The notes under the pieces are model-generated. The model was not told the origin of the DNA, made no database searches, and saw only the letters and a program-made list of their open reading frames with translations. From the NCBI RefSeq assembly GCF_003014595.1, contig NZ_PYGK01000026.1:1-64000 (forward strand): a stretch of DNA of 64,000 bases. Reading direction: 5' to 3'. Position numbers and translations under genes: made by a program. Source of the DNA: Chitinophaga ginsengisoli (lineage in GTDB: Bacteria > Bacteroidota > Bacteroidia > Chitinophagales > Chitinophagaceae). Positions 1-7,662 of the stretch are shown in pieces; positions within the stretch are counted from its first letter, which is position 1, and each line of letters opens with the position of its first letter.

Positions 1-92
1 TACTGATAATGTTTTACCTCTTGCCATGACTTAATTTACTAAGAATCATGGTTCCAAGATATTTTTTCGTCCTTTTTTTTACTAAAAATAAA

Positions 93-124
93 GAGGGTGC
101 CTCAATTACTTTTGAGACACCCTC
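93..124. terminator. Inverted repeat, possible terminator
   Basis: The two arms, 93-105 and 112-124, pair almost perfectly (one mismatch at position 100/117) around a 6-base loop. An A-rich tract lies on the left side, which gives a U-rich tail when read on the minus strand. The plus-strand side has no T-run. It may end a gene lying left of the window or simply be a stable hairpin. Confidence 0.4.
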
Positions 125-160
125 ATCAAGAGTAAATTGTAGAACCATTAATATCTGATT

Positions 161-619
161 ATGAATAAGGATCTCATTAAAGTCAATTTTCTTCAGTCAA
201 CTGGAGAAGACGAATATATAACAGAAACAATGTGGTGTAGGAAAAGTGGCGACAGCTATATTCTTGATAATATTCCATGTGTCGCTAAAAACATATCGCT
301 TGGAGATGCTATTAGTGTAGAATACGACGAGGGCGAAGAGAAGTTTTATTTTGAAGATTTTATAGCGTATTCGGGAAACAGTACTTTAAGATTAATCATA
401 GAAGATGACCAATTTCGGAAGGAAGTAAGAAAAGTATTTGAAGATTCCTTCAAATGCGCTTGCGAGGTGCTAGCTCAAATGAATACTTTGGCAATTAACA
501 TACCGAAGGATCAGAATTATAGACTTATTAAGGAATACGTCAATGTCGGATCCTCTGATGGTAAATGGCAATATGTGGAATCTTGCCTGTCAGATGAGCA
601 CCGTACCCAGCTTGCATAA
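161..619 (+). CDS. DUF4265-like protein, probable orphan immunity protein
   Basis: This 152-aa cytosolic protein has no signal peptide or membrane segment. It has the layout I associate with DUF4265: an N-terminal beta-rich part, a stretch ending in NIPCVAKNISLGDAISVEY, then SGNSTLRLII and a helical C-terminus. DUF4265 proteins are often found among immunity proteins of polymorphic toxins, but no biochemical role is fixed. It ends in a strong hairpin terminator at 635-668 and is followed by SUKH immunity genes, which supports an immunity-cluster context. The family call is from recollection of the motif pattern; the immunity role is inferred from context. Confidence 0.6.
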   Translation: MNKDLIKVNFLQSTGEDEYITETMWCRKSGDSYILDNIPCVAKNISLGDAISVEYDEGEEKFYFEDFIAYSGNSTLRLIIEDDQFRKEVRKVFEDSFKCACEVLAQMNTLAINIPKDQNYRLIKEYVNVGSSDGKWQYVESCLSDEHRTQLA

Positions 620-634
620 GTATTAGATTGGTTT

Positions 635-668
635 GAAACAAGGCGCGCAATGTGGCGCGCCTTGTTTC
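635..668 (+). terminator. Strong hairpin terminator
   Basis: A perfect 14-bp stem (635-648 with 655-668) with a 6-base loop lies 15 bases after the stop of the DUF4265-like gene. The arm ends are GAAACAAGG and its complement, so the 3' arm is T-rich at its end, consistent with intrinsic termination. Confidence 0.7.
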
Positions 669-1051
669 GTGAATAATTTCGAATATGTAGGCTCATAAGG
701 AATCACAGGATACTTTTGGAATCACACAAATTCGTCCTAAAAGAGCGTATTGGACAAAGCTGGAGGTGAGTGACTGATGCCTCAATGGATGCAAATGGTG
801 CCCAGAATGGGACGCGATTTACATTTTATAGTATAAAAGCCCGGCAATCCTCTTCGATTATTTCTGGAACTACATGTTACTTTCTTCTTATTAGTGCAAC
901 AGAAGGGATGACGATGGCCCTAACATTAAAACGTTTACTCATTACCGGTAGCATGCCTGGCAGCATGAGGCATTGCGGCTCACGCACAACTGGAAGATAT
1001 ACTGATAGATAGGCTAAATTCCATACCTCGCGATAATTCAATACGTAAAAA
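669..1051 (+). other. Gene-free stretch with possible coding debris
   Basis: No intact gene is seen here. Short open frames read like protein tails without family resemblance: one at 691-777 ends in RAYWTKLEVSD, and one running into the start of the next gene contains HAQLEDILIDRLNSI. Given the toxin-tail stubs seen elsewhere in this island, these could be remnants of toxin C-termini lying ahead of the immunity gene at 1052, but no frame is long or distinctive enough to name. Confidence 0.25.
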
Positions 1052-2062
1052 ATGGACAAAGAAATCGTTAATCTTACCAATAAGCTGGAAAAAAAAGGCC
1101 CACCAGCAAACCCCGAAACGTTTGAAACTATTGTAGACGCGTTGGACTGCAATTTTCTGCCAGATTATCTCGACTTCATGCTTGCCCATAACGGTGCGGA
1201 GGGCGAAATGGAAGAAAGCTGGCTCAAGCTTTGGCCAGTGGAAGAGATTGAGGAAGCAAATAAAGGTTATCATGGTAGTCCAGACAATCTGCCAGATGTG
1301 CTGCTCATCGGTACCAACGGTGGCGGTGAAGGGTTTGGCATCCGTAAGGCAACAGGGGTATTCATTCAAGTGTCGCTGATCGACATGGATGAGGAGAATT
1401 TGTCGGAAATAGGCCGCACGTTTAAAGAATTTCTGATTGCCTTGAACACTGACTTTTTTACCCGGATTCAAGGATATTTGAGCGTAACAGGAATGTTAAG
1501 GAAATTGGATCATTATTTAACGGCTCAGGGATCCATTGCAGCCGCAAATCTTCAGGCAGGCATTCCCAGGCACGAAGTAGAGCAGAAGATTGCAAGTTTC
1601 AACATTACCCTGCCACCGGAAGTGTATGAGCTTTTTGAATGGAGAAACGGGCTAAAAGAATCCAGTGATGAAACCATAGGAAATTCTCTACTTTTCCCTT
1701 GGGGAATACAAGAACCATTCGATCGTTGTTTTAGTGTCTATAAATCGTCTTCGGATCAGAAGTATTTTCCCAAACAGTATTTTCCGATTTTTACCAGTGG
1801 CGGCGGAGACTATATCCTGATAAACTGCGACAAAAGTGATGAGTCTTATGGCTACCTCTATTGGCATTCTCTGGCATTATATGGGACGGAACGCGACGTT
1901 AGATATACCTCACTTGCAACATTGCTTCAGTGTGTGCTGGAATGTTTTGAGGCTGGAGCGTACTCATTTGTAGACGGAGCGCTGGAGATAAACCATGACC
2001 TGGCCGATGCCGTCTTAGCAAAGTACGAAATACCGGATGAAGGGGATGACGATGATTTTTAA
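1052..2062 (+). CDS. Tandem SUKH (SMI1/KNR4) immunity-type protein
   Basis: This 336-aa cytosolic protein is made of two SUKH-like domains. The first (about residues 1-150) has LPDYLDFMLAHNG and the GTNGGGEGFGI glycine-rich strand. The second (about 155-325) has LPPEVYELFEWRNG, the TSGGGDYILINC strand and a C-terminal helix. SUKH proteins neutralise diverse nuclease and other toxins of polymorphic and contact-dependent systems by direct binding. The second domain is closely similar to the stand-alone gene at 2306 and to the decayed copy at 3728, and the first resembles the gene at 3185. No cognate toxin is intact nearby. The C-terminus is very acidic (DEGDDDDF), a common feature of such inhibitors. 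Confidence 0.8.
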   Translation: MDKEIVNLTNKLEKKGPPANPETFETIVDALDCNFLPDYLDFMLAHNGAEGEMEESWLKLWPVEEIEEANKGYHGSPDNLPDVLLIGTNGGGEGFGIRKATGVFIQVSLIDMDEENLSEIGRTFKEFLIALNTDFFTRIQGYLSVTGMLRKLDHYLTAQGSIAAANLQAGIPRHEVEQKIASFNITLPPEVYELFEWRNGLKESSDETIGNSLLFPWGIQEPFDRCFSVYKSSSDQKYFPKQYFPIFTSGGGDYILINCDKSDESYGYLYWHSLALYGTERDVRYTSLATLLQCVLECFEAGAYSFVDGALEINHDLADAVLAKYEIPDEGDDDDF

Positions 2063-2178
2063 TTTCATTCCGCCAAAGCTATCAAGATAAGCGAGCAGTT
2101 ATGTCAGATGGTGCGTCAGTGTTTCAATGTATTAACATGGCATTAAAGATCCTGCTTTTAAAAGATCCAGTATATTAG

Positions 2179-2286
2179 GATAGATACACTGATAGGCGAA
2201 AAAAATTTGGATTGAGTGATGCCTTTGGTCTAGATGAAACCAATGAATGGCCCGGGCCGAGTCTCTTTAAACCGGAAATCATTTAA
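2179..2286 (+). pseudogene. Short coding stub, possible toxin C-terminal tail
   Basis: A 35-codon frame without a start codon runs from just after a TAG and ends 19 bases before the SUKH gene at 2306. It reads as a plausible protein tail (RKKFGLSDAFGLDETNEW, then PGPSLFKPEII and stop). The position, a protein C-terminus immediately ahead of an immunity gene, is what a recombined orphan toxin-tail/immunity cassette looks like. I do not recognise the family, and the frame could be chance. Confidence 0.35.
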
Positions 2287-2305
2287 AACACAAAATAATA
2301 TCCCC

Positions 2306-2875
2306 ATGAGCGTTACTCCAGTCTTAAAAAAACTCGAACACTTCTTTGTAACTCAGCAGTCGATCGCCTTTTCTCTGCTTCAAGATGGGATTTCCAGAGC
2401 TGAAATAGATGAGATAAAAAAGGCTTTAAACCTCAGTTTTCCACCAGAGGTTTATGAGCTTTTTGAATGGAAGAATGGAATGAGAGATTTAAGCAAAATA
2501 ACGATAGGTGCTTCTCTCCTTTTTCGATGGGGAGCAATGGTACCATTTGACCAGTTTATTGAGGTTTATCATGCATCGCAAAAAGCTAAAAGCTATCCGA
2601 ACCACTATTTTCCGATTTTTACAAATGGCGGCGGGGATTATATTCTGGTTAACTGCAATAAAGATGATGCTTTTTATGGTTACCTGTATTGGCACTCTCC
2701 GGCTCTATACGGGACTGAACTTGATGCCAGATACACCTCCCTCAGCACATTATTAGAATGTGTACTGGAATGTTTTGAGGCGGGAGGCTATTACTTTGAG
2801 AGCGGGATATTTGAAGAAGATTCAGACCTGTCAGATCCAATCTTAGATAAATATGAGCTGCAGGAAGAGGAGTAA
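2306..2875 (+). CDS. SUKH (SMI1/KNR4) immunity-type protein
   Basis: The protein starts at MSVTPVLKKLEHFF and is 189 aa. I prefer this ATG over an in-frame one 24 codons upstream because homology to the second domain of the 1052-2062 protein begins here (VTGMLRKLDHYLTAQ aligned to VTPVLKKLEHFFVTQ). The conserved elements FPPEVYELFEWKNG and TNGGGDYILVNC are present, and an acidic tail ends the protein. It is a stand-alone paralogue of the C-terminal half of its upstream neighbour and is probably another orphan immunity protein. Upstream, 2179-2286 looks like a toxin-tail stub. Confidence 0.75.
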   Translation: MSVTPVLKKLEHFFVTQQSIAFSLLQDGISRAEIDEIKKALNLSFPPEVYELFEWKNGMRDLSKITIGASLLFRWGAMVPFDQFIEVYHASQKAKSYPNHYFPIFTNGGGDYILVNCNKDDAFYGYLYWHSPALYGTELDARYTSLSTLLECVLECFEAGGYYFESGIFEEDSDLSDPILDKYELQEEE

Positions 2876-2904
2876 TTTGAAAATGTTATAATAAAAATGG
2901 TACT

Positions 2905-3112
2905 GAAATTGACTGTATACTTTTGTAGATAACCATACATGGCGATAAACTTGACGGTGTAAGTCCGTTATGGGGGTCTGTAATCACCAACCATTAGCCC
3001 ATAGCAAGGGTGTCCACCGTTAGGTGGAATCTGACGGAAGTTGGCGGCAAAATTGCCGCCCGCCGGGAGCACGCTCAATCAAAGATAACGGTTCGGAAAT
3101 TGACTGTATACT
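2905..3112. repeat. 17-bp direct repeats flanking an intron remnant
   Basis: The 17-mer GAAATTGACTGTATACT occurs at 2905-2921 and again at 3096-3112, with similar bases continuing after each copy (TTTGTAG and CCTGTAA). The copies bracket the group II intron-like piece. They may be a duplicated target, two halves of a rearrangement, or a duplicated intergenic segment between SUKH cassettes. Confidence 0.6.
2941..3060 (+). mobile_element. Truncated group II intron, 5' domain I fragment
   Basis: The stretch carries the typical order of bacterial group II intron domain I words: GACGGTGTAAGTCCGTTA, then CAACCATTAG, then AGCAAGGGTGTCC, then GGTGGAATCTGACGGAAG and GGCGGCAAA. In intact elements this precedes a reverse transcriptase/maturase gene. 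Here the match stops at a small palindrome (3043-3060, GGCGGCAA/TTGCCGCC) and no maturase or domain V is present, so this is an inert remnant. The identification rests on remembered consensus words, not on a covariance search. Confidence 0.6.
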
Positions 3113-3184
3113 CCTGTAAGGTTATTGTGCTGGCCCACCGTATTGCGGGTCAGTTTTTTACATTACGGACAGAAAACTATACAT

Positions 3185-3634
3185 ATGGACGAGCATATCA
3201 GTAAATACATAAAAGACCTGGATATCAATTCACCGATCGACAGCGCGAAATTCTCAGAGATCATCAATAGCATCGATTGTAACTTTCCCGATGCTTATTT
3301 GGACTTTTTACGCGAAACCAACGGTGGCGCGGGCATGATCGGTGAAGGCAAATTTGTACGGTTCTGGCCTGCGGAGAAATTGATAGCGTATAATGAAGGC
3401 TATGGCGAATTTACGCCGGACTTCTTTCTGATCGCATCAGATGGCGGCGGCACAGGCTTCGCCATTCGAAGGAAAGAAGGCACCTTTGTTTCTTTCCCCT
3501 TTATTGGTCCTGATGAGGATGTCATAGAAGATGTGGGAAAAGTATTTAGGGAATTTCTAGCCTATCTGTCTTTGCCCTATACACAGCCTGACGGGTCTGA
3601 ATATGAATATGATGATGATGACATGGAGTGTTAA
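3185..3634 (+). CDS. SUKH (SMI1/KNR4) immunity-type protein
   Basis: This is a 149-aa protein starting at MDEHISKYIKDLD. The frame is open further upstream but that part is unrelated intergenic sequence, so the internal ATG at 3185 is chosen. It resembles the first domain of the 1052-2062 protein: FPDAYLDFLRETNGGAG, FWPAEKLIAYNEGY, and the glycine-rich ASDGGGTGFAIR strand, ending in an acidic tail with four consecutive Asp. It is a likely orphan immunity protein in the same cluster, preceded by the intron remnant and followed by a decayed paralogue. Confidence 0.75.
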   Translation: MDEHISKYIKDLDINSPIDSAKFSEIINSIDCNFPDAYLDFLRETNGGAGMIGEGKFVRFWPAEKLIAYNEGYGEFTPDFFLIASDGGGTGFAIRRKEGTFVSFPFIGPDEDVIEDVGKVFREFLAYLSLPYTQPDGSEYEYDDDDMEC

Positions 3635-3727
3635 AATGAGATTTGTTAATATAACTCCGATAATCCGCCTCTTATCACACCGCCGTCTCCTGGTTATATT
3701 CGAGGATTTCTCTAAAGACTACATAAA

Positions 3728-3862
3728 ATGCAGATAAGTCGAATTTTGAAAAGATTAGAAACCTTCTTTATTTCCCAGCAATCAATTGCAGGCACCCGAC
3801 TTCAAAAAGGACTTTCACGAGCAGAGATATTGCAACCTGTTTTAATCTCATATAGATACTGA
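3728..3862 (+). pseudogene. Decayed SUKH gene, N-terminal fragment
   Basis: The frame starting at 3728 (MQISRILKRLETFF, then ISQQSIAG and LQKGLSRAEI) aligns with the N-terminus of the SUKH protein at 2306 for about 34 residues, then loses similarity and stops at 3860-3862. The core SUKH strands are missing. This is the third copy of the KLEHFF-type domain in the island and shows that the cluster is expanding and decaying. Confidence 0.65.
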
Positions 3863-4279
3863 GCTGCTTCACCGGCGGTTTGGTCGTGAGACATGATGTT
3901 GAAGATACACCTCCAATGGGAAATAGAATTTGTGAGGTATTCTTCCGAAACGGTCATACCATTTTTCTTCTGAAATATCAAGAAAGAGAAATACACCCGG
4001 TTTTAGGATGCGGTTAACTCATTTCGTGTTAAAGAGGTAGGGACGTAATCGAGAAGAGAGTGAGGGGATTCTGAAGTGGTTCAACACCACTTCAATGAAC
4101 TACCAGAAATGGTGTATTAATAGTTAAAAAATCAATATTAATAGAAAATGGAAATTATAGTTCATACTTTCGAATGCCCAGGCGTTATTTGAGGACATTA
4201 CGCATATCCGGTGGCAAAAAGATGAAATGGGGATGTTACTTTCTGCATGCGTCTGCTACAATATAGATAAACAAATGAA
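3863..4279. other. Gene-free stretch with one hairpin
   Basis: No supported gene is seen. A perfect 8-bp hairpin (GAAGTGGT/ACCACTTC, 4073-4093) is the only clear structure. A 64-codon minus-strand frame (3802-3996) overlaps the SUKH remnant and has fragments that read like protein (MTVSEEYLTNSISHWRC), so it may be the tail of a gene that replaced the missing SUKH half, but I cannot name it. Confidence 0.3.
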
Positions 4280-4753
4280 ATGTTAACTGCGAGAACAATT
4301 TATGTGATGCTCTTTGTATCTGCAATGACTATCTTTTTGTACAAAAGAGGTGATGCTACCAGAAATGAGTTGGAATTAGTTTCTGGAAAGATTAAAGGCT
4401 TGGGTATCGCAGAGGTAAATGGGACCCCAGATCCGTTAATGAGATTGATCAGGCTGGAAAATTATAAGAAGCTTTTTGCAATGTCGGTTGCGCGGGATGC
4501 ACGGCACGTTGAGCCAAAACTCACCAGAATAGATGAATTAAAAGCTGGTGATAGTATTAGCATTTATTTCGATACTAGCTATGGTGTTGATGATAAGTCG
4601 GTAATTTCTGTAATGTTTATCGATAAAGGGAGTATACCCTACTTTATTCTGGGACATGGCGACAATAAACTGATTGCATATTTCATCTGGGGTATGGCGT
4701 TTATTTCCATTGTGGGAGTGCTTATACTAAAAAAGGCGGGGAAGATTTCATGA
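4280..4753 (+). CDS. Hypothetical protein with two membrane segments
   Basis: This is a 157-aa protein with an N-terminal hydrophobic helix (about residues 6-22) and a second near the C-terminus (about 132-152, YFIWGMAFISIVGVLIL). Between them lies a roughly 105-residue soluble region, probably on the periplasmic face, containing a small beta-rich part with LKAGDSISIYFD. The layout recalls small DUF3592-like membrane proteins, but I see no firm family motif. It stands alone, with about 0.4 kb of gene-free sequence on each side. Confidence 0.55.
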   Translation: MLTARTIYVMLFVSAMTIFLYKRGDATRNELELVSGKIKGLGIAEVNGTPDPLMRLIRLENYKKLFAMSVARDARHVEPKLTRIDELKAGDSISIYFDTSYGVDDKSVISVMFIDKGSIPYFILGHGDNKLIAYFIWGMAFISIVGVLILKKAGKIS

Positions 4754-5175
4754 AGGGAAGGTTAATGGGATTACATACACATTTGTTGCACTGCACTCGC
4801 GGGGCACTACAGGTTTCGCTTATTACTTTTAATAGCTATGAAGTCTGGTGAAATTATAACAGCTAGTACTTAATCTGTCAGATCAAGTATTAGCTATTAA
4901 CCTTATACGGCAATGATGATAACACCTTGTTTCTATAACTGTATTTTCCATAAGTTTATTATAAAGACAATTGGGTATGGAAAAATGAGTACAGAATTGA
5001 ACTATTTTTTCGTTAACAACGTGTTAACTTCTTTGTAAAGAATGTGCGTTACCTTCGTTCACGGCAAAACTCTTATTTCAATACTCCAAAAACCTTCTGC
5101 GATCTATGGAATAACACCCCGTACCATATTCATTTTACTTAATAACCCCGTTTATTAACCACTTCAATTGTACCT
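4754..5175. other. Gene-free AT-rich stretch
   Basis: No open frame of note is seen. A perfect inverted repeat GTTAAC-N5-GTTAAC lies about 150 bases ahead of the next gene, inside an AT-rich tract. No full TTTG-N19-TAnnTTTG promoter was found. Confidence 0.35.
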
Positions 5176-5829
5176 ATGAAGAAGCTTTACCATCTTCTAG
5201 TAGGGATAGTTTTAATCTTACACATGAATGCAGATGCAGCGGATACGCTTACAACTAAACGTACAGACGTATATCTTAGGCGTATCAGCCGATCATCAGA
5301 CCAAATAAGCAAAAAAATTGTTTGCCGTAACAGTGAGGCGCTCGATCGTTATATTCAGCGGTTAGAGACGCTGGAAAAGCGAGGAGCGATACTGGACAAG
5401 CCAAATGCTGACCATTTATTTCCTCCACTTATTAGCAAAGCACGTGCCTTCAGGAGTAACATAGCATGGCTAGAAAGCATGCCGACACAGTACTTTGGTT
5501 ACCTTGACTCACTTCAGGGAAGCGTAAAATTTATTGAGCAGCGAGGCACTGATGGACTTAAAATGCTTGGAAAAGCCAAACAGACGATACCTGCCCTTCA
5601 AAATGAAGTCGCTATCACCGAGCAAACCTCTGCTATCATTGAAGAAGGAAAATGAGAGATAGGTGCTGTTTTGCACAGTTTAGCGCCGAATATTAAAGAG
5701 CTGGCTGCCCTTCAAGATCAGTTCTATTACTATCGCCAGCAGGTAGAAGAGTACAAGTCATTACTGTCGAATGGGCGAGTAAAAACGCCGGAGAGTTTAA
5801 AGACATTTTTATTGATCCATCTAAGATAG
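5176..5829 (+). pseudogene. Exported coiled-coil protein interrupted by a stop codon
   Basis: The protein has a signal peptide (LLVGIVLILHMNADAA) and a helical, charged body of the kind I associate with exported coiled-coil proteins encoded next to RHS/PA14 loci in Bacteroidetes. An in-frame TGA at 5653 ends the first 159 codons, but the same frame continues coherently (KELAALQDQFYYYRQQ, then VEEYKSLLSN) to a TAG at 5827. That favours a nonsense mutation or a recombination scar over a natural end. The downstream part of the frame is overlapped by a second reading frame resembling a toxin tail. The family resemblance is from memory and modest. Confidence 0.5.
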
Positions 5830-5882
5830 AAACTGGAATTTACATTTGGAATTCAAAAACCGGGAAATTTGTAAGACAATAA
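5769..5882 (+). pseudogene. Toxin-tail-like stub in another frame
   Basis: A 37-codon piece in a frame shifted relative to the coiled-coil pseudogene reads EWASKNAGEFKDIFIDPSK and then GIYIWNSKTGKFVRQ before a TAA at 5880. It ends 17 bases before the next gene. A C-terminal tail in the wrong frame directly ahead of a probable immunity gene suggests recombination that swapped a toxin C-terminus. I do not recognise the toxin family. Confidence 0.4.
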
Positions 5883-5899
5883 GGCTTTAAATAGACGAT

Positions 5900-6610
5900 A
5901 TGACCAAAAAAGAAACAATATCAGCCATTTTCGACCGGTTAACACCGCTGCTTGAAAGTGAAGGCTTTAAACTGGATAGTAAAAATCAATACTATCTCAA
6001 AAATACCAAAGAGGCATTATTTAATTATGACATCAGGTTTTACGACAGAACCGTGGCCAAAACCGGTGAGAGAGGCTTTTTAATAGAGCCCGTAGTTTAT
6101 ATAAATGTAAAGGCCATAGAGGATATATATAAACAAATAACAGTAAATAAATATCTAACAAAGCCCGTTGATTTTATTACACTTGGCGGAAATGTGGCCA
6201 ATTTAGAAGCCAACCCGGATGGTCTTCGGCAAAAATGGGATCAATCGCTTGATCTGCTGGTATTCGAATCATCTGATGTAGATTATGTTGCCGGGCAGCT
6301 ACTTCACCATTTTAGTAAAACAGCACTGCCATACTGCCTTGAGAGCGGGAATATTGCAGGAGTGGACCGGTTACTAAACAAAAATCCTGACCAGTACACT
6401 GTGCATATGGCAAATGAAACATACAGGATCATCAAGGGCCTCATTGCTGCCAAATTGGTTAATAATCCCCGATTAGGAGATCTTGTACTAACCTATGAAA
6501 GAATAATACAAGATTGGGAATTGCCTGTAGAAACGCAGCAAGAATTTGACAGGGTAATAGCCGTTCTGCCTGAACTTAATGAAGGAGTAAGATTAAAAAA
6601 TAGGTTTTAA
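5900..6610 (+). CDS. Hypothetical protein, possible immunity protein
   Basis: This is a 236-aa soluble protein without signal or membrane segments. The N-terminal part (FDRLTPLLESEGFKLDSKNQ) recalls the start of DUF4304-type proteins, which also begin with a helix and then a short strand with a lysine-rich turn, but the rest is not clearly that family. It begins 17 bases after the toxin-tail-like stub and ends in a good terminator at 6614-6645, so it appears to be a cassette of stub plus partner gene. The immunity role is inferred from position only. Confidence 0.55.
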   Translation: MTKKETISAIFDRLTPLLESEGFKLDSKNQYYLKNTKEALFNYDIRFYDRTVAKTGERGFLIEPVVYINVKAIEDIYKQITVNKYLTKPVDFITLGGNVANLEANPDGLRQKWDQSLDLLVFESSDVDYVAGQLLHHFSKTALPYCLESGNIAGVDRLLNKNPDQYTVHMANETYRIIKGLIAAKLVNNPRLGDLVLTYERIIQDWELPVETQQEFDRVIAVLPELNEGVRLKNRF

Positions 6611-6613
6611 ATA

Positions 6614-6645
6614 AAAAGGCAGTTGCAGCAATGCAATTGCCTTTT
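6614..6645 (+). terminator. Intrinsic terminator
   Basis: A 13-bp stem (AAAAGGCAGTTGC with GCAATTGCCTTTT, one G-U pair) ends in four T and lies 3 bases after the stop of the 5900-6610 gene. Confidence 0.7.
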
Positions 6646-6673
6646 AGCGCATAACCCATTATTCATTTATACT

Positions 6674-6897
6674 ATGAGATTCGAAATGTCTTTTACCATC
6701 GGCGCATTTAAATCTGCTGCCGATGCATATAACCTGGTAATGCCCCATTTGAAAGGCCGCGTTAATGTGATCAAGTCCCCGTAAGTTTTCAAGGAGAGAT
6801 AAAGATTGACTCGTGCACCGACAATCCGAAAATGCTTGCGTCAGAACGTGAAGATTGGTTCTTACTTCATGCGGGAGAATTATCAGAAATGTCCTGA
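6674..6897 (+). pseudogene. Frameshifted small-gene remnant
   Basis: A 36-codon frame from 6674 (MRFEMSFTIGAFKSAADAYN) stops at 6782. The other frame then continues in a protein-like manner (VSFQGEIKIDSCTDNP, then LASEREDWFLLHAGEL) to a TGA at 6895. Together they look like one small gene of about 74 codons with a frameshift near 6780. The family is unknown. Confidence 0.35.
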
Positions 6898-6952
6898 TGA
6901 TCTACGACAGGCGAAGTTCCGGTGTAACGAATTTCCTTATGGCAGGATCAGA

Positions 6953-7636
6953 TTAGGAACAAGCAAAATAATGCAAGGGGTGGTAGTACTGGACGGTATT
7001 AGTTTGCCTTTTTTCCACAGTCTTGCCATCCCAGGAGATATCATAATCCGTTTTCTTAAGTTTATTATCCTTCCCTTTTTTTATATCTGTCTTTGACACA
7101 ATTAAACCTCTTAAGCATTGGTAAGTTGTCGTATCAGATGATCCGGCTACAAAAACCTTGATATTTTTGTATTCTTCAGCCGATTCATATGTAAAACGCT
7201 GTAAGGACGATGGGCTGTAAAACGTATAATGCTCAAACTGAATGGTAGATTCTTTTCTAGGTACTTCTTCTACGACACCTAACATATTTAATACTATGGC
7301 TGCTCTGCTACTGGTATCGGTAGACTTTTTTTCTGAAAGGCTAAATCCATACGCATCCGTAACTGATACGGCAAGGGAATCTGGGGAAATATTAATTGCC
7401 CGCTTTAGGAAACCCAGATTTTTCTGACTTGTCGTGGCCGATGCTGTTGTAAGAAAGGGTATGGTGTCGCTTAGCCATTGTTTAAATCTAGCATCGCTTA
7501 ACGCAGTAGCAAATTGATGGTTCGATGATTCAACAGAATGATAGATCGATTTTTTAATCTGTTTTGTATTGCATCCAATCAATGCAATATGTACCATCAT
7601 ATTAAATACTAGTGCTAATAGATGAATTGTCTTCAT
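6953..7636 (-). CDS. Hypothetical lipoprotein, possible immunity protein (second of pair)
   Basis: This 227-aa protein has an N-terminal hydrophobic segment and a lipobox (ALIGC), so it is probably a periplasm-facing lipoprotein. It is a diverged paralogue of the upstream gene 7663-8328: both share a segment like FKQWLSDTIPFL / FRTWIIDTLKNL, a middle part with FYSPSS / YYPSS, and a C-terminal YDISWDGKTVEKR / YYEFLWPGDTLTKR. The two genes are 26 bases apart in one operon directly behind a degraded RHS toxin gene. Lipoprotein immunity is the expected arrangement when a toxin acts in the periplasm, but this is inference from position. Confidence 0.6.
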   Translation of the reverse strand: MKTIHLLALVFNMMVHIALIGCNTKQIKKSIYHSVESSNHQFATALSDARFKQWLSDTIPFLTTASATTSQKNLGFLKRAINISPDSLAVSVTDAYGFSLSEKKSTDTSSRAAIVLNMLGVVEEVPRKESTIQFEHYTFYSPSSLQRFTYESAEEYKNIKVFVAGSSDTTTYQCLRGLIVSKTDIKKGKDNKLKKTDYDISWDGKTVEKRQTNTVQYYHPLHYFACS

Positions 7637-7662
7637 TGCGATTATTAGTGAAGGTCTCTAAT

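Noticed and set aside
3802..3996. 64-codon minus-strand frame near the SUKH remnant
   Set aside because: Some protein-like words, but too short and overlapping the remnant; not supported as a gene.
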